Shown here: positions 25,801 to 34,135 of the stretch, in pieces | Layout: each line of letters opens with the position of its first letter | Numbering within the stretch: the stretch's first letter is position 1 | Source of the DNA: Clostridiales bacterium | Lineage (GTDB): Bacteria > Bacillota > Clostridia > Lachnospirales > Lachnospiraceae | DNA: 41,133 nt | Assembly (NCBI GenBank): GCA_019416265.1 | Contig: DXXQ01000207.1 | Location: forward strand, 1 to 41,133 | Reading direction: 5' to 3' | Position numbers and translations under genes: made by a program | Notes under the pieces: model-generated | What the model saw: only the letters and a program-made list of their open reading frames with translations | Told to the model about the DNA's origin: nothing | The model's database searches: none

Positions 25801-26159
25801 CGGGAATTGAGACACAGCAGGATTATGACGATATGCTGGAGGAGCTTTTGGACCGTTTCGGAGAGCCTTCCAAGGCGGTAATGAATCTTCTTGCCATTGC
25901 GCGGCTGAAAGCCATTGCCCATCAGGGATATGTCACGGAGATTAAGCAGATGGGCAGAGAGGTGCGGATTACCCTTTACGAAAAGGCGAAGCTTGACCCT
26001 GCGGGAATTCCTCTTCTCATGCAGAAATATCGCAGAGGGCTGAGTTTCAAAAATGAACAGGAGCCGAAGTTTATTCTGGAGATTCAGGGAAAGATCATTC
26101 CTGCTCTTACAGATTTCGCCCGGGAACTGGTGAATATGGTAGATGAGACTCAGGCTTAA
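22833..26159 (+). CDS. mfd: Transcription-repair coupling factor
   Basis: 1108 residues, normal length. Removes RNA polymerase stalled at DNA damage and recruits UvrA. Order of parts: UvrB-like N-terminal region (~1-350), RNA-polymerase-interacting CarD-like domain (DFVVHEKHGLGIYKGIEKV, ~445-500), DNA translocase with Walker A GDVGYGKTE (from 592) and DEEQRFG (Walker B), TLTATPIPRTLHMSM, the second RecA domain with QLRGRIGRSNRTAYA, and the TRG motif region RDLELRGAGNLLGAQQHGH. The C-terminal domain begins around 960. Located directly after pth. Confidence 0.97.
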   Translation: MKAFLEPLHSLAEFEEIYTKAKTNKGILQVSGCMESQKAHLMYGLSGLFPCRLILAEDERRAKEIYEDYRFYDKKIFSYPAKDLLFFQADIHGNLLIRQRMRVVKALLEQDEITVVTSIDGVMDFLTAPEKIRKNLLHYRNDSEVDLDELKEKLVELGYERVGQVEMPGQFSIRGGIVDIYSLTEENPWRIELWGDEIDSIRSFDAESQRSLENLEEITIYPAVERTGEKDMVSFLDYFPEGKTMIFLDEPNRLSEKGEAVEEEYRQSRERREEKGCQNLPANWLCDFAKIQRELNKRNCISVCALEPRQAGWKVKDKFYLNVKSGNSYNSSFELLVKDLHQYKKQGYKIALLSGSRTRAERLARDLQEEGLNAFYSLDYSREIQPGEIMVVYGHAKKGFEYPLIKFALMTETDIFGQEQTKKKKKKVYNGQRIQDFAELSIGDFVVHEKHGLGIYKGIEKVEVDRIVKDYIKIEYRGGSNLYILATQLDALQKYSGADTAKAPKLNKLGGQEWNKTKSKVRGAVKDIAKELVQLYAERQQKEGYVCGPDTVWQREFEEMFPYEETADQLAAIEDAKRDMESTKIMERLVCGDVGYGKTEVALRVAFKAVQESRQVVYLAPTTILAQQIYNTFVQRMKEFPVRVDLLCRFRTAAQQKKTIADLKKGMVDVVVGTHRVLSKDVEFKNLGLLIIDEEQRFGVAHKEKIKQLKKDVDVLTLTATPIPRTLHMSMIGIRDMSVLEEPPMDRMPIQTYVMEYDEETVREAINREMRRGGQVYYVYNRVTDIAEVALRISKLVPDARVDFAHGQMSEKELEQVMFAFINGDIDVLVSTTIIETGLDISNVNTMIIHDSDRYGLSQLYQLRGRIGRSNRTAYAFLMYRQNVMLKETAEKRLAAIREYTDLGSGFKIAMRDLELRGAGNLLGAQQHGHMNAVGYDLYCKMLSEAVKEAKGIHTLEDFETTIDLNMDAFIPDSYISNEFQKLDIYKRIAGIETQQDYDDMLEELLDRFGEPSKAVMNLLAIARLKAIAHQGYVTEIKQMGREVRITLYEKAKLDPAGIPLLMQKYRRGLSFKNEQEPKFILEIQGKIIPALTDFARELVNMVDETQA

Positions 26160-26209
26160 AATATAATTGTGATGATTTTGTGACTTGCTTACCGCGGAGA
26201 AGATTTATC

Positions 26210-26266
26210 TTGCCCAAAAGGAGAAAAAAGATTATACTGAATATTAATATAGTCTGCGGCGCAGAC
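26210..26266 (+). promoter_or_regulatory. Promoter and leader hairpin of the PrsA-like lipoprotein gene
   Basis: TTGCCC at 26210-26215, 17 bp, TATACT at 26233-26238. Just downstream, in the likely 5' leader, a perfect 6-bp stem GTCTGC/GCAGAC with a GGC loop (26252-26266). Confidence 0.7.
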
Positions 26267-26295
26267 GCAAGAATCGACAATTTATGGAGGATGAC

Positions 26296-27549
26296 ATGAA
26301 AAATTCAATGAAAAGAACAGCTGTTGCAGCTCTGGCAGGAGTTATGGCAGCAGGAATGCTGACAGGCTGTGGAGAACAGAAAGTAGACGGAACAAAGACA
26401 GTTGCAACAGTAAATAAAACAGAGATTCCCTTAGGCGTGGTAAGCCTTTATGCCCGTATTCAGCAGGCGCAGACAGATGCAATGTATAAGAGCTTCATGG
26501 GAAGCGGTGCAAATATGTGGGACACAGCAGTGGAAGAAGGCTCTGAAGAGACTTATGGACAGAAGATGGTTTCCGACAGTCTGAAGGCTGTAGAGCTGAT
26601 GGTTGTTTTGAAAGAAAAAGCAGCAGACTACGGCGTGGAGGTTACAGAGGAGGAGCAGGCAAAGATCGCAGATGCAGCGGCAGCCTTTGTGGAAGCCAAC
26701 GGAGAAGAAGTCATGAGTGATCTGGCTGCTACAGAGGATCAGATAAAGATGCTTCTGGAACTTCAGACATACCGTACAAAGCTTTATGACCCGATTGTGG
26801 AAGAGGGAAAAATAGAAGTTACAGATGAGGAAGCAAACCAGTCTGCGTTTACTTATATAAATGTTTCCGCTGATGATGAGATGACAGAGGAAGAAAAGAC
26901 AGAGAAAAAAGAGCAGGCTCAGGAAATTCTGGATAAAGTGAAAGAAGATCCCGCTGCAGATATGACGGAGATCGCCAAAGAGACAGATGACAGCTACACA
27001 TCCCTGAAAGGTACGTTTACAACGATTAAGGGAGAGGAAACAGAAGATATCTATCCGGAAGAGGTTATGGAAGTCCTCAGAACTCTGAAAGAGGGAGAGG
27101 TAAACACAGAGCTGATCGAAAGCGAAGGCGACTATTATATTGTAAGACTTGATAAGGAGCTTGATGAGGACGCAACTGAGTCCAAGAGAGAATCTCTGAA
27201 AGAAACAAAGGAAAGCGAGTATTATCAGGAAACCTGTGATAAGTGGCTGGAAGAAGCGGATGTAAAAGAAGAAGCGAAGGTTCTCAAAACTCTGACAGTT
27301 ACAAATGCACATAGCTTTGTGATGAAGATGCCGGAAGCGCCGGCTGCAGATGACGGAACAGAAGATGCTGAGGCAGTAGATGTTGAGACTGAGGACGTTG
27401 AAGCAGAGGTCGCTGAGACGGAGAATCCGGAAACGACAGATGAGGCGGCAGATGCAGAGCTGGAAGACGCAGAGAATCCGGCAGATGTTGAGACAGGGGA
27501 CGCTGAAACAGAGGAAGTTTCAGAAGGCGCTGAAGAAACAGAAGAATAA
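26296..27549 (+). CDS. PrsA/SurA-like foldase lipoprotein
   Basis: 417 residues. Lipoprotein signal with lipobox LTGC (Cys25), so anchored outside the membrane. Residues ~35-165 are a helical SurA_N-like segment (VATVNKTEIPLGVVSLYARIQQAQ). The middle (~180-340) resembles a parvulin domain (VNTELIESEGDYYIVRLDKELDE), though the isomerase signature is weak, so it may be mainly a chaperone. The last ~70 residues are an acidic Glu/Asp/Ala/Thr repeat tail, like the tails of the other envelope proteins here. ATG 26284 is in frame, but its own GGAGG (26286-26290) is the ribosome site for ATG 26296. Own promoter; strong terminator after the stop. The pth-mfd-prsA gene order is common in Firmicutes. 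Confidence 0.88.
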   Translation: MKNSMKRTAVAALAGVMAAGMLTGCGEQKVDGTKTVATVNKTEIPLGVVSLYARIQQAQTDAMYKSFMGSGANMWDTAVEEGSEETYGQKMVSDSLKAVELMVVLKEKAADYGVEVTEEEQAKIADAAAAFVEANGEEVMSDLAATEDQIKMLLELQTYRTKLYDPIVEEGKIEVTDEEANQSAFTYINVSADDEMTEEEKTEKKEQAQEILDKVKEDPAADMTEIAKETDDSYTSLKGTFTTIKGEETEDIYPEEVMEVLRTLKEGEVNTELIESEGDYYIVRLDKELDEDATESKRESLKETKESEYYQETCDKWLEEADVKEEAKVLKTLTVTNAHSFVMKMPEAPAADDGTEDAEAVDVETEDVEAEVAETENPETTDEAADAELEDAENPADVETGDAETEEVSEGAEETEE

Positions 27550-27568
27550 GATCGTTGAATTGAAAATG

Positions 27569-27614
27569 AAAACAGGGCGAAGCAGCAATGGAGATGCTTC
27601 GCCCTGTTTTTCTT
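27569..27614. terminator. Bidirectional terminator between convergent genes
   Basis: Perfect 16-bp stem AAAACAGGGCGAAGCA (27569-27584) with TGCTTCGCCCTGTTTT (27595-27610), flanked by A run and T run, so it works for the lipoprotein gene on the plus strand and the HAD gene on the minus strand. Confidence 0.93.
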
Positions 27615-27623
27615 TCTGTCCGC

Positions 27624-28421
27624 TCAGATTAAATCAAAATGTTTCAGAGCATTCAGAATTCCATCGTCTTCAATATCGGTGGTCTGATAGGTACAGTAAG
27701 GAACGATCTCAGGGGAGGAATTGCCCATGGCAATACTTGTACCTGCATATTTCAGCATTGCCAGATCGTTGGAGCTGTCGCCAAAGGCATAGCTGTCTTC
27801 CGGACTGAGTCCCAGATAGTCCAGAACCTTCTGAATGCCGGAGGCTTTGTCGCAGCCCTTTAGTGTAAATTCCAGTTCCGTGCTTCCGTGCTCGAAACAG
27901 GTGAAATACGGATCGCTGAACTCCCTGAATTTTTTTACATCGGAGTCCGGTATGATATGGGAATAGAATTTGGCAAAGGTAAAGGTTTGAGCTTCCTCTT
28001 TGTCAAAGGTGCTGATATCGTCCACAATAGTCATTGTGCGGAGACGTTCCACAAATTCCCAGAGTACATCGCCGCTTCCGTCAAAGAGAAGCCGGTCGCT
28101 GGATTCCAGAACTGCCGGAAGATGGCATTCCTTCATCTTTTTAACGACCTCTATACATAACTCATGGGGAATGGAATTGGAATAAATCTGTTTCCCGCCT
28201 ACATAAATCTGACTTCCGCAGCCGCAGACATAGCCGTCAAAGCCCAGTTCCTCCATAATGGGAGGAATCAGCGCAAGGGTACGTCCGGAGTTGATGAAAA
28301 GCTTATGTCCCTTTGCCTGGGCTGCTTTCAGAGCAGTAATGGCGCTTTGGGGGACGCGGTGGGGATATGCGGTCAGCAGTGTTCCGTCAATGTCAAAAAA
28401 TAAAGCTTTTGTGTTACTCAT
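27624..28421 (-). CDS. HAD-superfamily (Cof-type) phosphatase
   Basis: 265 residues, soluble. Motif I LFFDIDGTLL near the N-terminus, motif II FINSGR, and motif III/IV as YAFGDSSNDLAMLKYAGTSIAMGNS, the signature of Cof/YbiV-like phosphatases acting on sugar phosphates, FMN or similar small molecules. The start MSNTKALFFD at 28421 is set by AGAGGAG and overlaps the stop of the upstream DUF4317 gene by 8 bases, so the two are co-translated. Which phosphate ester it uses cannot be read from sequence. Confidence 0.92.
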   Translation of the reverse strand: MSNTKALFFDIDGTLLTAYPHRVPQSAITALKAAQAKGHKLFINSGRTLALIPPIMEELGFDGYVCGCGSQIYVGGKQIYSNSIPHELCIEVVKKMKECHLPAVLESSDRLLFDGSGDVLWEFVERLRTMTIVDDISTFDKEEAQTFTFAKFYSHIIPDSDVKKFREFSDPYFTCFEHGSTELEFTLKGCDKASGIQKVLDYLGLSPEDSYAFGDSSNDLAMLKYAGTSIAMGNSSPEIVPYCTYQTTDIEDDGILNALKHFDLI

Positions 28422-29577
28422 AATCTGTCTCCTCTTCGTTGTCTGAAGCAATGCTTCCTGTATGTACGCGGATGCCGTTGACCTCTACCTCGCCTTCCAT
28501 GGGGATGACGAGACAGCGGCGTCCATCGATGATTCTGGTTTCCATTAATTCTGCCCGTTCCGGATCTACATGAACTACAACATCAGGAGTTTTAACCTCG
28601 AATCTTCTGGTGTTTGTGATGTTGTTTGCCATGAGGGAGGATTTTTCCCCGGCTGCGATCTCGTACTGTTCGTCGAAATTCTGAAGCTTATCTTCTTCTA
28701 CGCCGCAGTCCTCAAAAAGACGTTTTACTTCGGATTTGGTGAGGACTACCGGTTCCGGCTCATCTTTTTGGGCATCTATGATCTCATTTAATTTTTCATG
28801 AATACTGATGACGGTATCGTACCGGCAGTCATCTCCCAGAGTATCCTCCACAAGAGCGTTAAAGGAATCCCGCTGGCCGCCTGCGGAAAGGGGAGCCGTA
28901 CATCCCAGAAGCTCATCTACAAAGGTGGAATGAAGCTCTTCCGGTTTCTTGGAGTAGTAAAGCACTCCATGGATGTCGGTGCTCCTGTCCTGGAAGAGAG
29001 GGAAAAGGAAGCCTACATCCGGAAGCTCCACGATCCAGTCCCGAATGCGGTCTTCGATCCGGTTTGTCTGCGCATTATAGCTCAGGCCGGCTTTGGACAG
29101 CTTCACCGGGCAGATGCAGCACATGATATGTTCATAAATTTCATCGGAAGCGTCAAACATTTCCGCACCGTCGCTGGATTTGCCGGGAATATCATAAACT
29201 GCGTGAATCAGAATGATGTAGTAGTTTTCCGGGTAGTCGTAATTTTCGATCACTTTATCGTAGAAGGCTTCCACGAGCTTTGGATCTGTAAGCCTGCTTT
29301 CCCGAAGCTTCATCAGAAAGTGCTGGGTTCCGCCCTCTGCTTCTGTTTCCAGAGGAAAAGCCATGTTCAGGAGATTTTTCCCGATGGTGCCGGATAAAGT
29401 CTTGCGGAAAATTTCAAAGTATTTAAACATTTCTTCCTCGGAAAGAGAGAGGAAGGCTTCTTTTAATTCGGTTTTCTTTTCCTTTTCAGCATCTACATAA
29501 CAGCCGCAGATTCTGGTGATGGAACAGTTATCCGGAGTGAATTGCTTTTTTATTTCAGATATCTCTTTTTTGTTCAT
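28414..29577 (-). CDS. DUF4317 family protein
   Basis: 387 residues, soluble, acidic, no signal or membrane span. Start at ATG 29577 after GAGGTG (a GTG two codons earlier lies within the ribosome site). The sequence MNKKEISEIKKQF, RICGCYVD, YYIILIHAVYDIP, CCICPVKLSKAGL and GFLFPLFQDRSTDIHGVLYY is typical of DUF4317, a family I know only from Clostridia and without a described function. Several Cys pairs (CGCYVD, CCICP) could bind metal, which is only a possibility. Upstream partner of the HAD phosphatase, with its own promoter. Confidence 0.85.
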   Translation of the reverse strand: MNKKEISEIKKQFTPDNCSITRICGCYVDAEKEKKTELKEAFLSLSEEEMFKYFEIFRKTLSGTIGKNLLNMAFPLETEAEGGTQHFLMKLRESRLTDPKLVEAFYDKVIENYDYPENYYIILIHAVYDIPGKSSDGAEMFDASDEIYEHIMCCICPVKLSKAGLSYNAQTNRIEDRIRDWIVELPDVGFLFPLFQDRSTDIHGVLYYSKKPEELHSTFVDELLGCTAPLSAGGQRDSFNALVEDTLGDDCRYDTVISIHEKLNEIIDAQKDEPEPVVLTKSEVKRLFEDCGVEEDKLQNFDEQYEIAAGEKSSLMANNITNTRRFEVKTPDVVVHVDPERAELMETRIIDGRRCLVIPMEGEVEVNGIRVHTGSIASDNEEETDYE

Positions 29578-29616
29578 GTTCACCTCAAGTATAAAACATT
29601 TTTTCAGTTATTCCCT

Positions 29617-29645
29617 ATTATATATCAGAAGTTTTTGAGGGGCAA
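29617..29645 (-). promoter_or_regulatory. Promoter of the DUF4317-HAD operon
   Basis: On the minus strand TTGCCC (29645-29640), 17 bp, TATAAT (29622-29617), about 40 bp before the start codon. Confidence 0.75.
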
Positions 29646-29741
29646 GATAAAGAAAAAGAGAGTGTGGGTGGGCAGTGAACGCGGGCTTCGGAAAAACAGG
29701 ATAAAAAATGACAAAAATTGTTAGATGTGGACAAAAAAATC

Positions 29742-29769
29742 TGGACAAAATAATTTTTTATGGTAAAAT
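29742..29769 (+). promoter_or_regulatory. Promoter of the nucleobase permease
   Basis: TGGACA at 29742-29747, 16 bp, TAAAAT at 29764-29769 with an extended TG (29761-29762). About 80 bases of A/T-rich leader follow, in which no purine riboswitch core was recognised. Confidence 0.65.
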
Positions 29770-29855
29770 TAAATTAAGCTGTACACTACAATTAAGAAAT
29801 TTTTGTGCAGATAAAAATATTTGCATAAAAAACAAGGAAAAGGAGGTTTTTATTT

Positions 29856-31187
29856 ATGAAGAATGCTCAAAACGCGGACGTTAAAAATATTTATCGTCTG
29901 GATGGAAGAGTACCCATCATGAAAGCAATTCCTTTTGGGCTTCAGCACATTCTGGCCATGTTTGTTGCCAACCTGACACCGATCACCATTATTGCCGGGG
30001 CGGGAGGACTGGAACAGGCCGAAATTGCAATTTTACTGCAAAATGCCATGTTTGTTGCCGGTATTGCAACTCTGATACAGCTTTATCCGCTGTGGAAGGT
30101 TGGTTCCGGACTGCCCATTGTCATGGGCGTAAGCTTTACCTTTGTAACAGTCCTTTGTACGGTGGCTGCCAATTACGGATATTCATCGGTGATCGGAGCA
30201 GTAATCGTCGGAGGAATCATAGAGGGAACGCTGGGACTTCTTGCGAAATACTGGAAGAAAATCATAGCGCCGATTGTAGCTGCTTCTGTTGTAACTGCAA
30301 TTGGCTTTTCCTTATTTACAGTGGGTACCCGCTCTTTCGGCGGCGGATACGCCGAAGACTTCGGTTCTGCCGAAAACCTCATCCTTGGAACTGTGACCTT
30401 AATGGTATGCCTGCTCTGGAATATTAAGGCAAAAGGATACTGGAAGCAGCTTTCCGTTCTTGCAGGACTGGTTGTGGGTTATATCGTGGCGATTTTTATG
30501 GGAAAAGTAGACTTGTCCGTTATTTTTTCAGGAGGAGTGGTTGCATTTCCGAAATTCCTGCCTTATATGCCGGAATTTCATCCGGGAGCAATTGTTTCTG
30601 TGGCAATTATTTTCCTCGTGTCTGCTGCTGAGACAATCGGCGATACAACAGCGATGGTGTCCGGTGGTCTGGATCGAGAGATTACTACGGAAGAAATTTC
30701 AGGCTCTCTTGCCTGTGATGGATATTCCTCCGTATTTTCTGCAATTTTAGGATGCCCTCCTGTTACATCTTTTTCTCAGAACGTAGGACTGATCGCCATG
30801 ACGAAGGTTGTAAACCGCTTTACCATTATGACAGGTGCTGTCTGTATGATCCTGGCGGGACTTCTGCCTCCGATCGGAAACTTCTTTGCTTCCCTTCCGG
30901 AATCTGTTCTTGGAGGCTGTACGATTATGATGTTTGGAACAATTCTGACTTCCGGAATCGAGATGATCGCGCGGGCAGGCTTTACTCAGAGAAATATTAC
31001 CATTGCAGCCCTGTCTCTTTCCGTGGGCATCGGATTTACTGCAGCTAGTGAAATCGAAATCTGGCATATTTTCCCAGAACTTCTTCAGGCAGTATTTTCT
31101 GCAAATGTAGTTGCTGTGGTATTTGTAGTTGCGATCGTGCTGAATCTTGTGCTTCCGAAGGATATGGAAATCAAACGCCTTCAGTAG
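29856..31187 (+). CDS. NCS2-family uracil/xanthine permease
   Basis: 443-residue membrane protein with about 12-14 hydrophobic segments. Imports a purine or uracil with protons or sodium. Family marks: GLQHILAMFVANLTPI near the N-terminus, SAAETIGDTTAM (the substrate-site Glu segment) and SFSQNVGLIAMTKVVNRF (the NCS2 signature). The Asn-Val-Gly form and overall length fit xanthine/uric acid or uracil carriers; which one is not clear. It is monocistronic: own promoter, AAAAGGAGG ribosome site and no coupled metabolic gene. No strong terminator was seen in the 217 bp before mglB. Confidence 0.9.
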   Translation: MKNAQNADVKNIYRLDGRVPIMKAIPFGLQHILAMFVANLTPITIIAGAGGLEQAEIAILLQNAMFVAGIATLIQLYPLWKVGSGLPIVMGVSFTFVTVLCTVAANYGYSSVIGAVIVGGIIEGTLGLLAKYWKKIIAPIVAASVVTAIGFSLFTVGTRSFGGGYAEDFGSAENLILGTVTLMVCLLWNIKAKGYWKQLSVLAGLVVGYIVAIFMGKVDLSVIFSGGVVAFPKFLPYMPEFHPGAIVSVAIIFLVSAAETIGDTTAMVSGGLDREITTEEISGSLACDGYSSVFSAILGCPPVTSFSQNVGLIAMTKVVNRFTIMTGAVCMILAGLLPPIGNFFASLPESVLGGCTIMMFGTILTSGIEMIARAGFTQRNITIAALSLSVGIGFTAASEIEIWHIFPELLQAVFSANVVAVVFVVAIVLNLVLPKDMEIKRLQ

Positions 31188-31290
31188 GGATTTGTCTTTG
31201 AAACGGATCGCGGGTACAGATCGGAAAACAACAAATATGCAAAATAGACAAAAAAGTGAAGGATAGTATAAGAACACGGGATATTTGTTA

Positions 31291-31382
31291 ATAAATTTAT
31301 AGATAGACAGAAAAAATTTATATGTAAATTTACAGATAAACCTGTTAGAATACTGAGCATAAAGGGCGGTCGAGAGAACCGC
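31291..31382 (+). promoter_or_regulatory. mglB control region: direct repeats, extended -10, leader hairpin
   Basis: Two 17-bp direct repeats of the form TAAATTTAYAGATARAC at 31292-31308 and 31325-31341 (15 of 17 identical), 33 bp apart, close to three helical turns. Each holds a palindrome (ATAAATTTAT; TGTAAATTTACA at 31323-31334). An extended -10 (TG at 31343-31344, TAGAAT 31346-31351) follows and has no good -35; the second repeat covers the -35 position, as in activator-dependent promoters. A small stem GCGGT/ACCGC (31366-31382) lies before the ribosome site. Confidence 0.55.
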
Positions 31383-31404
31383 AAAAAAAGGAGGACGTAA
31401 CAAT

Positions 31405-32520
31405 ATGAAACGTAAATTAGTGGCTAGCTTACTTTGTGTAGCAATGGGTGTTACAACACTTGCAGGTGCAACAAGTGTATTCGCAGCAGAAGCAGAGGCA
31501 ACTGAAGAAGCAACAGAAGAAACAACAGAAGAGGCTGCAGATGCAGCAGAAGAAACTGCAGAAGCAGTGATCGATATGACCGGCGTTGATGTTGAGAACA
31601 CAAAGATCGGTATTTCCATTTATCAGTTCGCAGATAACTTCATGACTCTTTACAGAACAGAGTTAGAGCGTTACCTGACAGAAGACCTGGGATTCAACAA
31701 AGACAACATCATTATCCAGGATGGTAAAAATGACCAGGCAGAGCAGACAAACCAGATCAATAACTTCATCACAGACCAGGTTGACGTTATGATCCTTAAC
31801 CTTGTACAGGCTTCTTCCGCTCCACAGATTACAGATATCTGTCACGAAGCAGGAATTCCTGTAGTTTACATCAACCGTCAGCCAGACGAAGAAGAGTCCA
31901 ACAGATGGGCAGAAGAAGGAATCAAAGCTACATATGTAGGTGCTGACGCAAGACAGTCCGGTACTTTCCAGGGAGAAGAAATCCTTGAAACAGAAAATAA
32001 AGGTGATATCAACGGCGACGGAAAAGTTTCCTACATCATGGTTCAGGGTGACCCGGAGAACATCGATGCTCAGTACAGAACAGAATTCTCTGTAAAAGCT
32101 CTTACAGACGCAGGTATGGAAGCTGAAGAACTTCTTCTTATGAGAGGTGACTGGGATCAGGCAAAAGGACAGCAGATCACACAGGACGCTCTTACACAGT
32201 TCGGCGATCAGGTAGAAGTTGTATTCTGTAACAACGACGCTATGGCTCTTGGCGCTCTTCAGGCAATCCAGGCAGCAGGCAGAGTAATCAACGAAGATAT
32301 CTACTTAGTAGGTGTTGACGCTCTTACAGATGCAGTTCAGAACATCGTTGACGGAAACTTTACAGGTACAGTATTCAACGATCATTTCAGCCAGGCTCAG
32401 AAAGCTGCAGAAATGGCAGTTAAATACCTGAAAGGTGAAGAAGTTGATCCTGTAAATATGGTAGACTATGTTAAAGTTACAAACGAAAACGCAGCAGAAA
32501 TTCTTGAAAAAATCAAATAA
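31405..32520 (+). CDS. mglB: Galactose/glucose ABC transporter substrate-binding protein
   Basis: 371 residues. Signal sequence cleaved after VFA (27), then a Glu/Thr/Ala-rich linker (28-~52), then a periplasmic-binding-protein type-1 domain (KIGISIYQFADNFMTLYRTELE, DVMILNLVQAS, VFCNNDAMALGALQAI). The calcium loop DINGDGKVSYIM is typical of MglB, the galactose/methyl-galactoside binding protein, which favours galactose or glucose over ribose as ligand. Cys11 lacks a lipobox context, so a lipid anchor is unlikely. Codon choice is visibly restricted, a mark of very high expression. A strong hairpin follows before mglA. Confidence 0.9.
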   Translation: MKRKLVASLLCVAMGVTTLAGATSVFAAEAEATEEATEETTEEAADAAEETAEAVIDMTGVDVENTKIGISIYQFADNFMTLYRTELERYLTEDLGFNKDNIIIQDGKNDQAEQTNQINNFITDQVDVMILNLVQASSAPQITDICHEAGIPVVYINRQPDEEESNRWAEEGIKATYVGADARQSGTFQGEEILETENKGDINGDGKVSYIMVQGDPENIDAQYRTEFSVKALTDAGMEAEELLLMRGDWDQAKGQQITQDALTQFGDQVEVVFCNNDAMALGALQAIQAAGRVINEDIYLVGVDALTDAVQNIVDGNFTGTVFNDHFSQAQKAAEMAVKYLKGEEVDPVNMVDYVKVTNENAAEILEKIK

Positions 32521-32557
32521 TTTCGACAGCCGTAAAGTCGTAAAAAAATAGTTAACA

Positions 32558-32589
32558 TATGGGGTGTGTCGTTACAGGCACACCCCATA
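32558..32589 (+). terminator. Intercistronic stem-loop between mglB and mglA
   Basis: Perfect 11-bp stem TATGGGGTGTG (32558-32568) and CACACCCCATA (32579-32589) with a 10-base loop and no T run after it. Likely a 3' stabiliser/attenuator that keeps binding protein above ATPase level. An ATG-frame through it (from 32559) is not used. Confidence 0.7.
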
Positions 32590-32612
32590 CTTATGAAAGG
32601 AGAGAGAGCGGG

Positions 32613-34118
32613 ATGGCAGAGTATAGATTGGAAATGCGCGGAGTGAGCAAAAGCTTTCCGGGCGTTAAAGCGCTGGACAAAGTAAATCTTAAAGTTCGTC
32701 CAGGCACTGTCCATGCGTTTATGGGAGAGAACGGTGCAGGTAAATCCACTCTTATGAAATGTCTGTTTGGAATCTATCATATGGATGAGGGAGAAGTCTA
32801 TGTAGATGGAGAAAAAGTAAATATCAATAATCCGGATGAAGCCATGCAGAAAGGTCTTGCCATGGTGCATCAGGAGCTTCAGCCGGTTCCGGCGCGTACC
32901 ATTGCAGAAAATATGTACCTGGGACGTTATCCGACGAAATCCATAGGGCCTCTGAAGATTATTGATCACAAAAAGATGAACGAAGAGGCGAAGAAATGGC
33001 TGGAAAATGTTAAAATGCCATTTAATCCGAAACACAAACTGGGAGATCTTTCTATTTCTCAGATGCAGTCTGTTGAAATTGCAAAGGCAGTTTCTCAGGA
33101 AGCCAAGCTGATTATTCTCGATGAGCCTACCTCTTCCCTTACAGACAATGAGGTTGAGGCGCTTTTCCGTATTGTACGTGATCTTCGTGACAGAGGAGTT
33201 TCCTTTGTCTTTATTTCTCATAAAATGGCAGAGCTTCGTCAGATTTCAGATGATATTACAATCATGCGAGACGGTTGCTATGTAGGAACCTGGGCAATGA
33301 AAGATATCAGCGACGAAGAGATCGTTAAGCAGATGGTAGGACGTGAATTGAACAATATCTACCCTCCGCTTGACAACACTCCGGGAGATGTTCTCCTTGA
33401 GGTAAATAATTTTACAAGTATTCATGACAAATCATTCAAGAACTGTTCCTTCAAACTCAGAAAGGGAGAAATTCTCGGATTTGGAGGTCTGGTAGGTGCG
33501 CAGCGTACAGAGCTGATGGAAGCGATTTTCGGTATCCGTCATATTACCAGTGGTGAAGTGAAGCTGAATGGTAAAAAGTTAGATATCAAACGTCCCCAGG
33601 ATGCAATCAACAATGGTATTGGTATGATTACGGAAGACAGACGAGGAACCGGTATTCTGGGATGCTTATCTATCGCAGATAACGTATCTATTGCTTCCTT
33701 AAATCATTATCTGGAGGCCGGCATTAAACTGAATAAAAAGAAGATTGAAGATCTTGTTCAGGAAAATGTTGCGAAGCTGAGTATTAAGACACCGAGCAGT
33801 AAAACACTGATTCAGTCACTGTCAGGCGGTAACCAGCAGAAGGTTATTATTTCCCGCTGGCTGGCGAACAATCCGGATGTACTGATCATGGATGAGCCTA
33901 CCCGTGGTATTGACGTTGGTGCGAAATATGAAATTTATCAGATTATGATCGCGCTGGCAAAACAGGGCAAAGGTATTATCATGATTTCTTCAGAAATGCC
34001 TGAGCTTCTTGGCGTATCAAATCGTGTTATGGTTATGTGTAACGGTAAGATCACCGGTGAAGTTTCCGGTGAGGATATGACTCAGGAAAAAGTTATGCAT
34101 TACGCAACACAGTTCTAA
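32613..34118 (+). CDS. mglA: Galactose/methyl-galactoside ABC transporter ATP-binding protein
   Basis: 501 residues, two fused ABC ATPase domains as in MglA/RbsA. Domain 1: Walker A GENGAGKST (38-46), LSISQMQSVEIAKA in place of the usual signature, LIILDEPTSSLT. Domain 2 (from ~250) has a degenerate P-loop (GGLVGAQRTEL), a good signature LSGGNQQKV and LIMDEPTRGIDVGAK, the standard asymmetry of this family. The longest frame starts at 32559 inside the hairpin; AAAGGAG before ATG 32613 marks the real start. Ends 17 bp before the permease start. Confidence 0.94.
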   Translation: MAEYRLEMRGVSKSFPGVKALDKVNLKVRPGTVHAFMGENGAGKSTLMKCLFGIYHMDEGEVYVDGEKVNINNPDEAMQKGLAMVHQELQPVPARTIAENMYLGRYPTKSIGPLKIIDHKKMNEEAKKWLENVKMPFNPKHKLGDLSISQMQSVEIAKAVSQEAKLIILDEPTSSLTDNEVEALFRIVRDLRDRGVSFVFISHKMAELRQISDDITIMRDGCYVGTWAMKDISDEEIVKQMVGRELNNIYPPLDNTPGDVLLEVNNFTSIHDKSFKNCSFKLRKGEILGFGGLVGAQRTELMEAIFGIRHITSGEVKLNGKKLDIKRPQDAINNGIGMITEDRRGTGILGCLSIADNVSIASLNHYLEAGIKLNKKKIEDLVQENVAKLSIKTPSSKTLIQSLSGGNQQKVIISRWLANNPDVLIMDEPTRGIDVGAKYEIYQIMIALAKQGKGIIMISSEMPELLGVSNRVMVMCNGKITGEVSGEDMTQEKVMHYATQF

Positions 34119-34135
34119 TGAAGGAGGAGAAAAGA

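Noticed and set aside
29770..29855. Purine riboswitch before the nucleobase permease
   Set aside because: The A/T-rich leader lacks the three-stem core and conserved loop bases of the purine aptamer.
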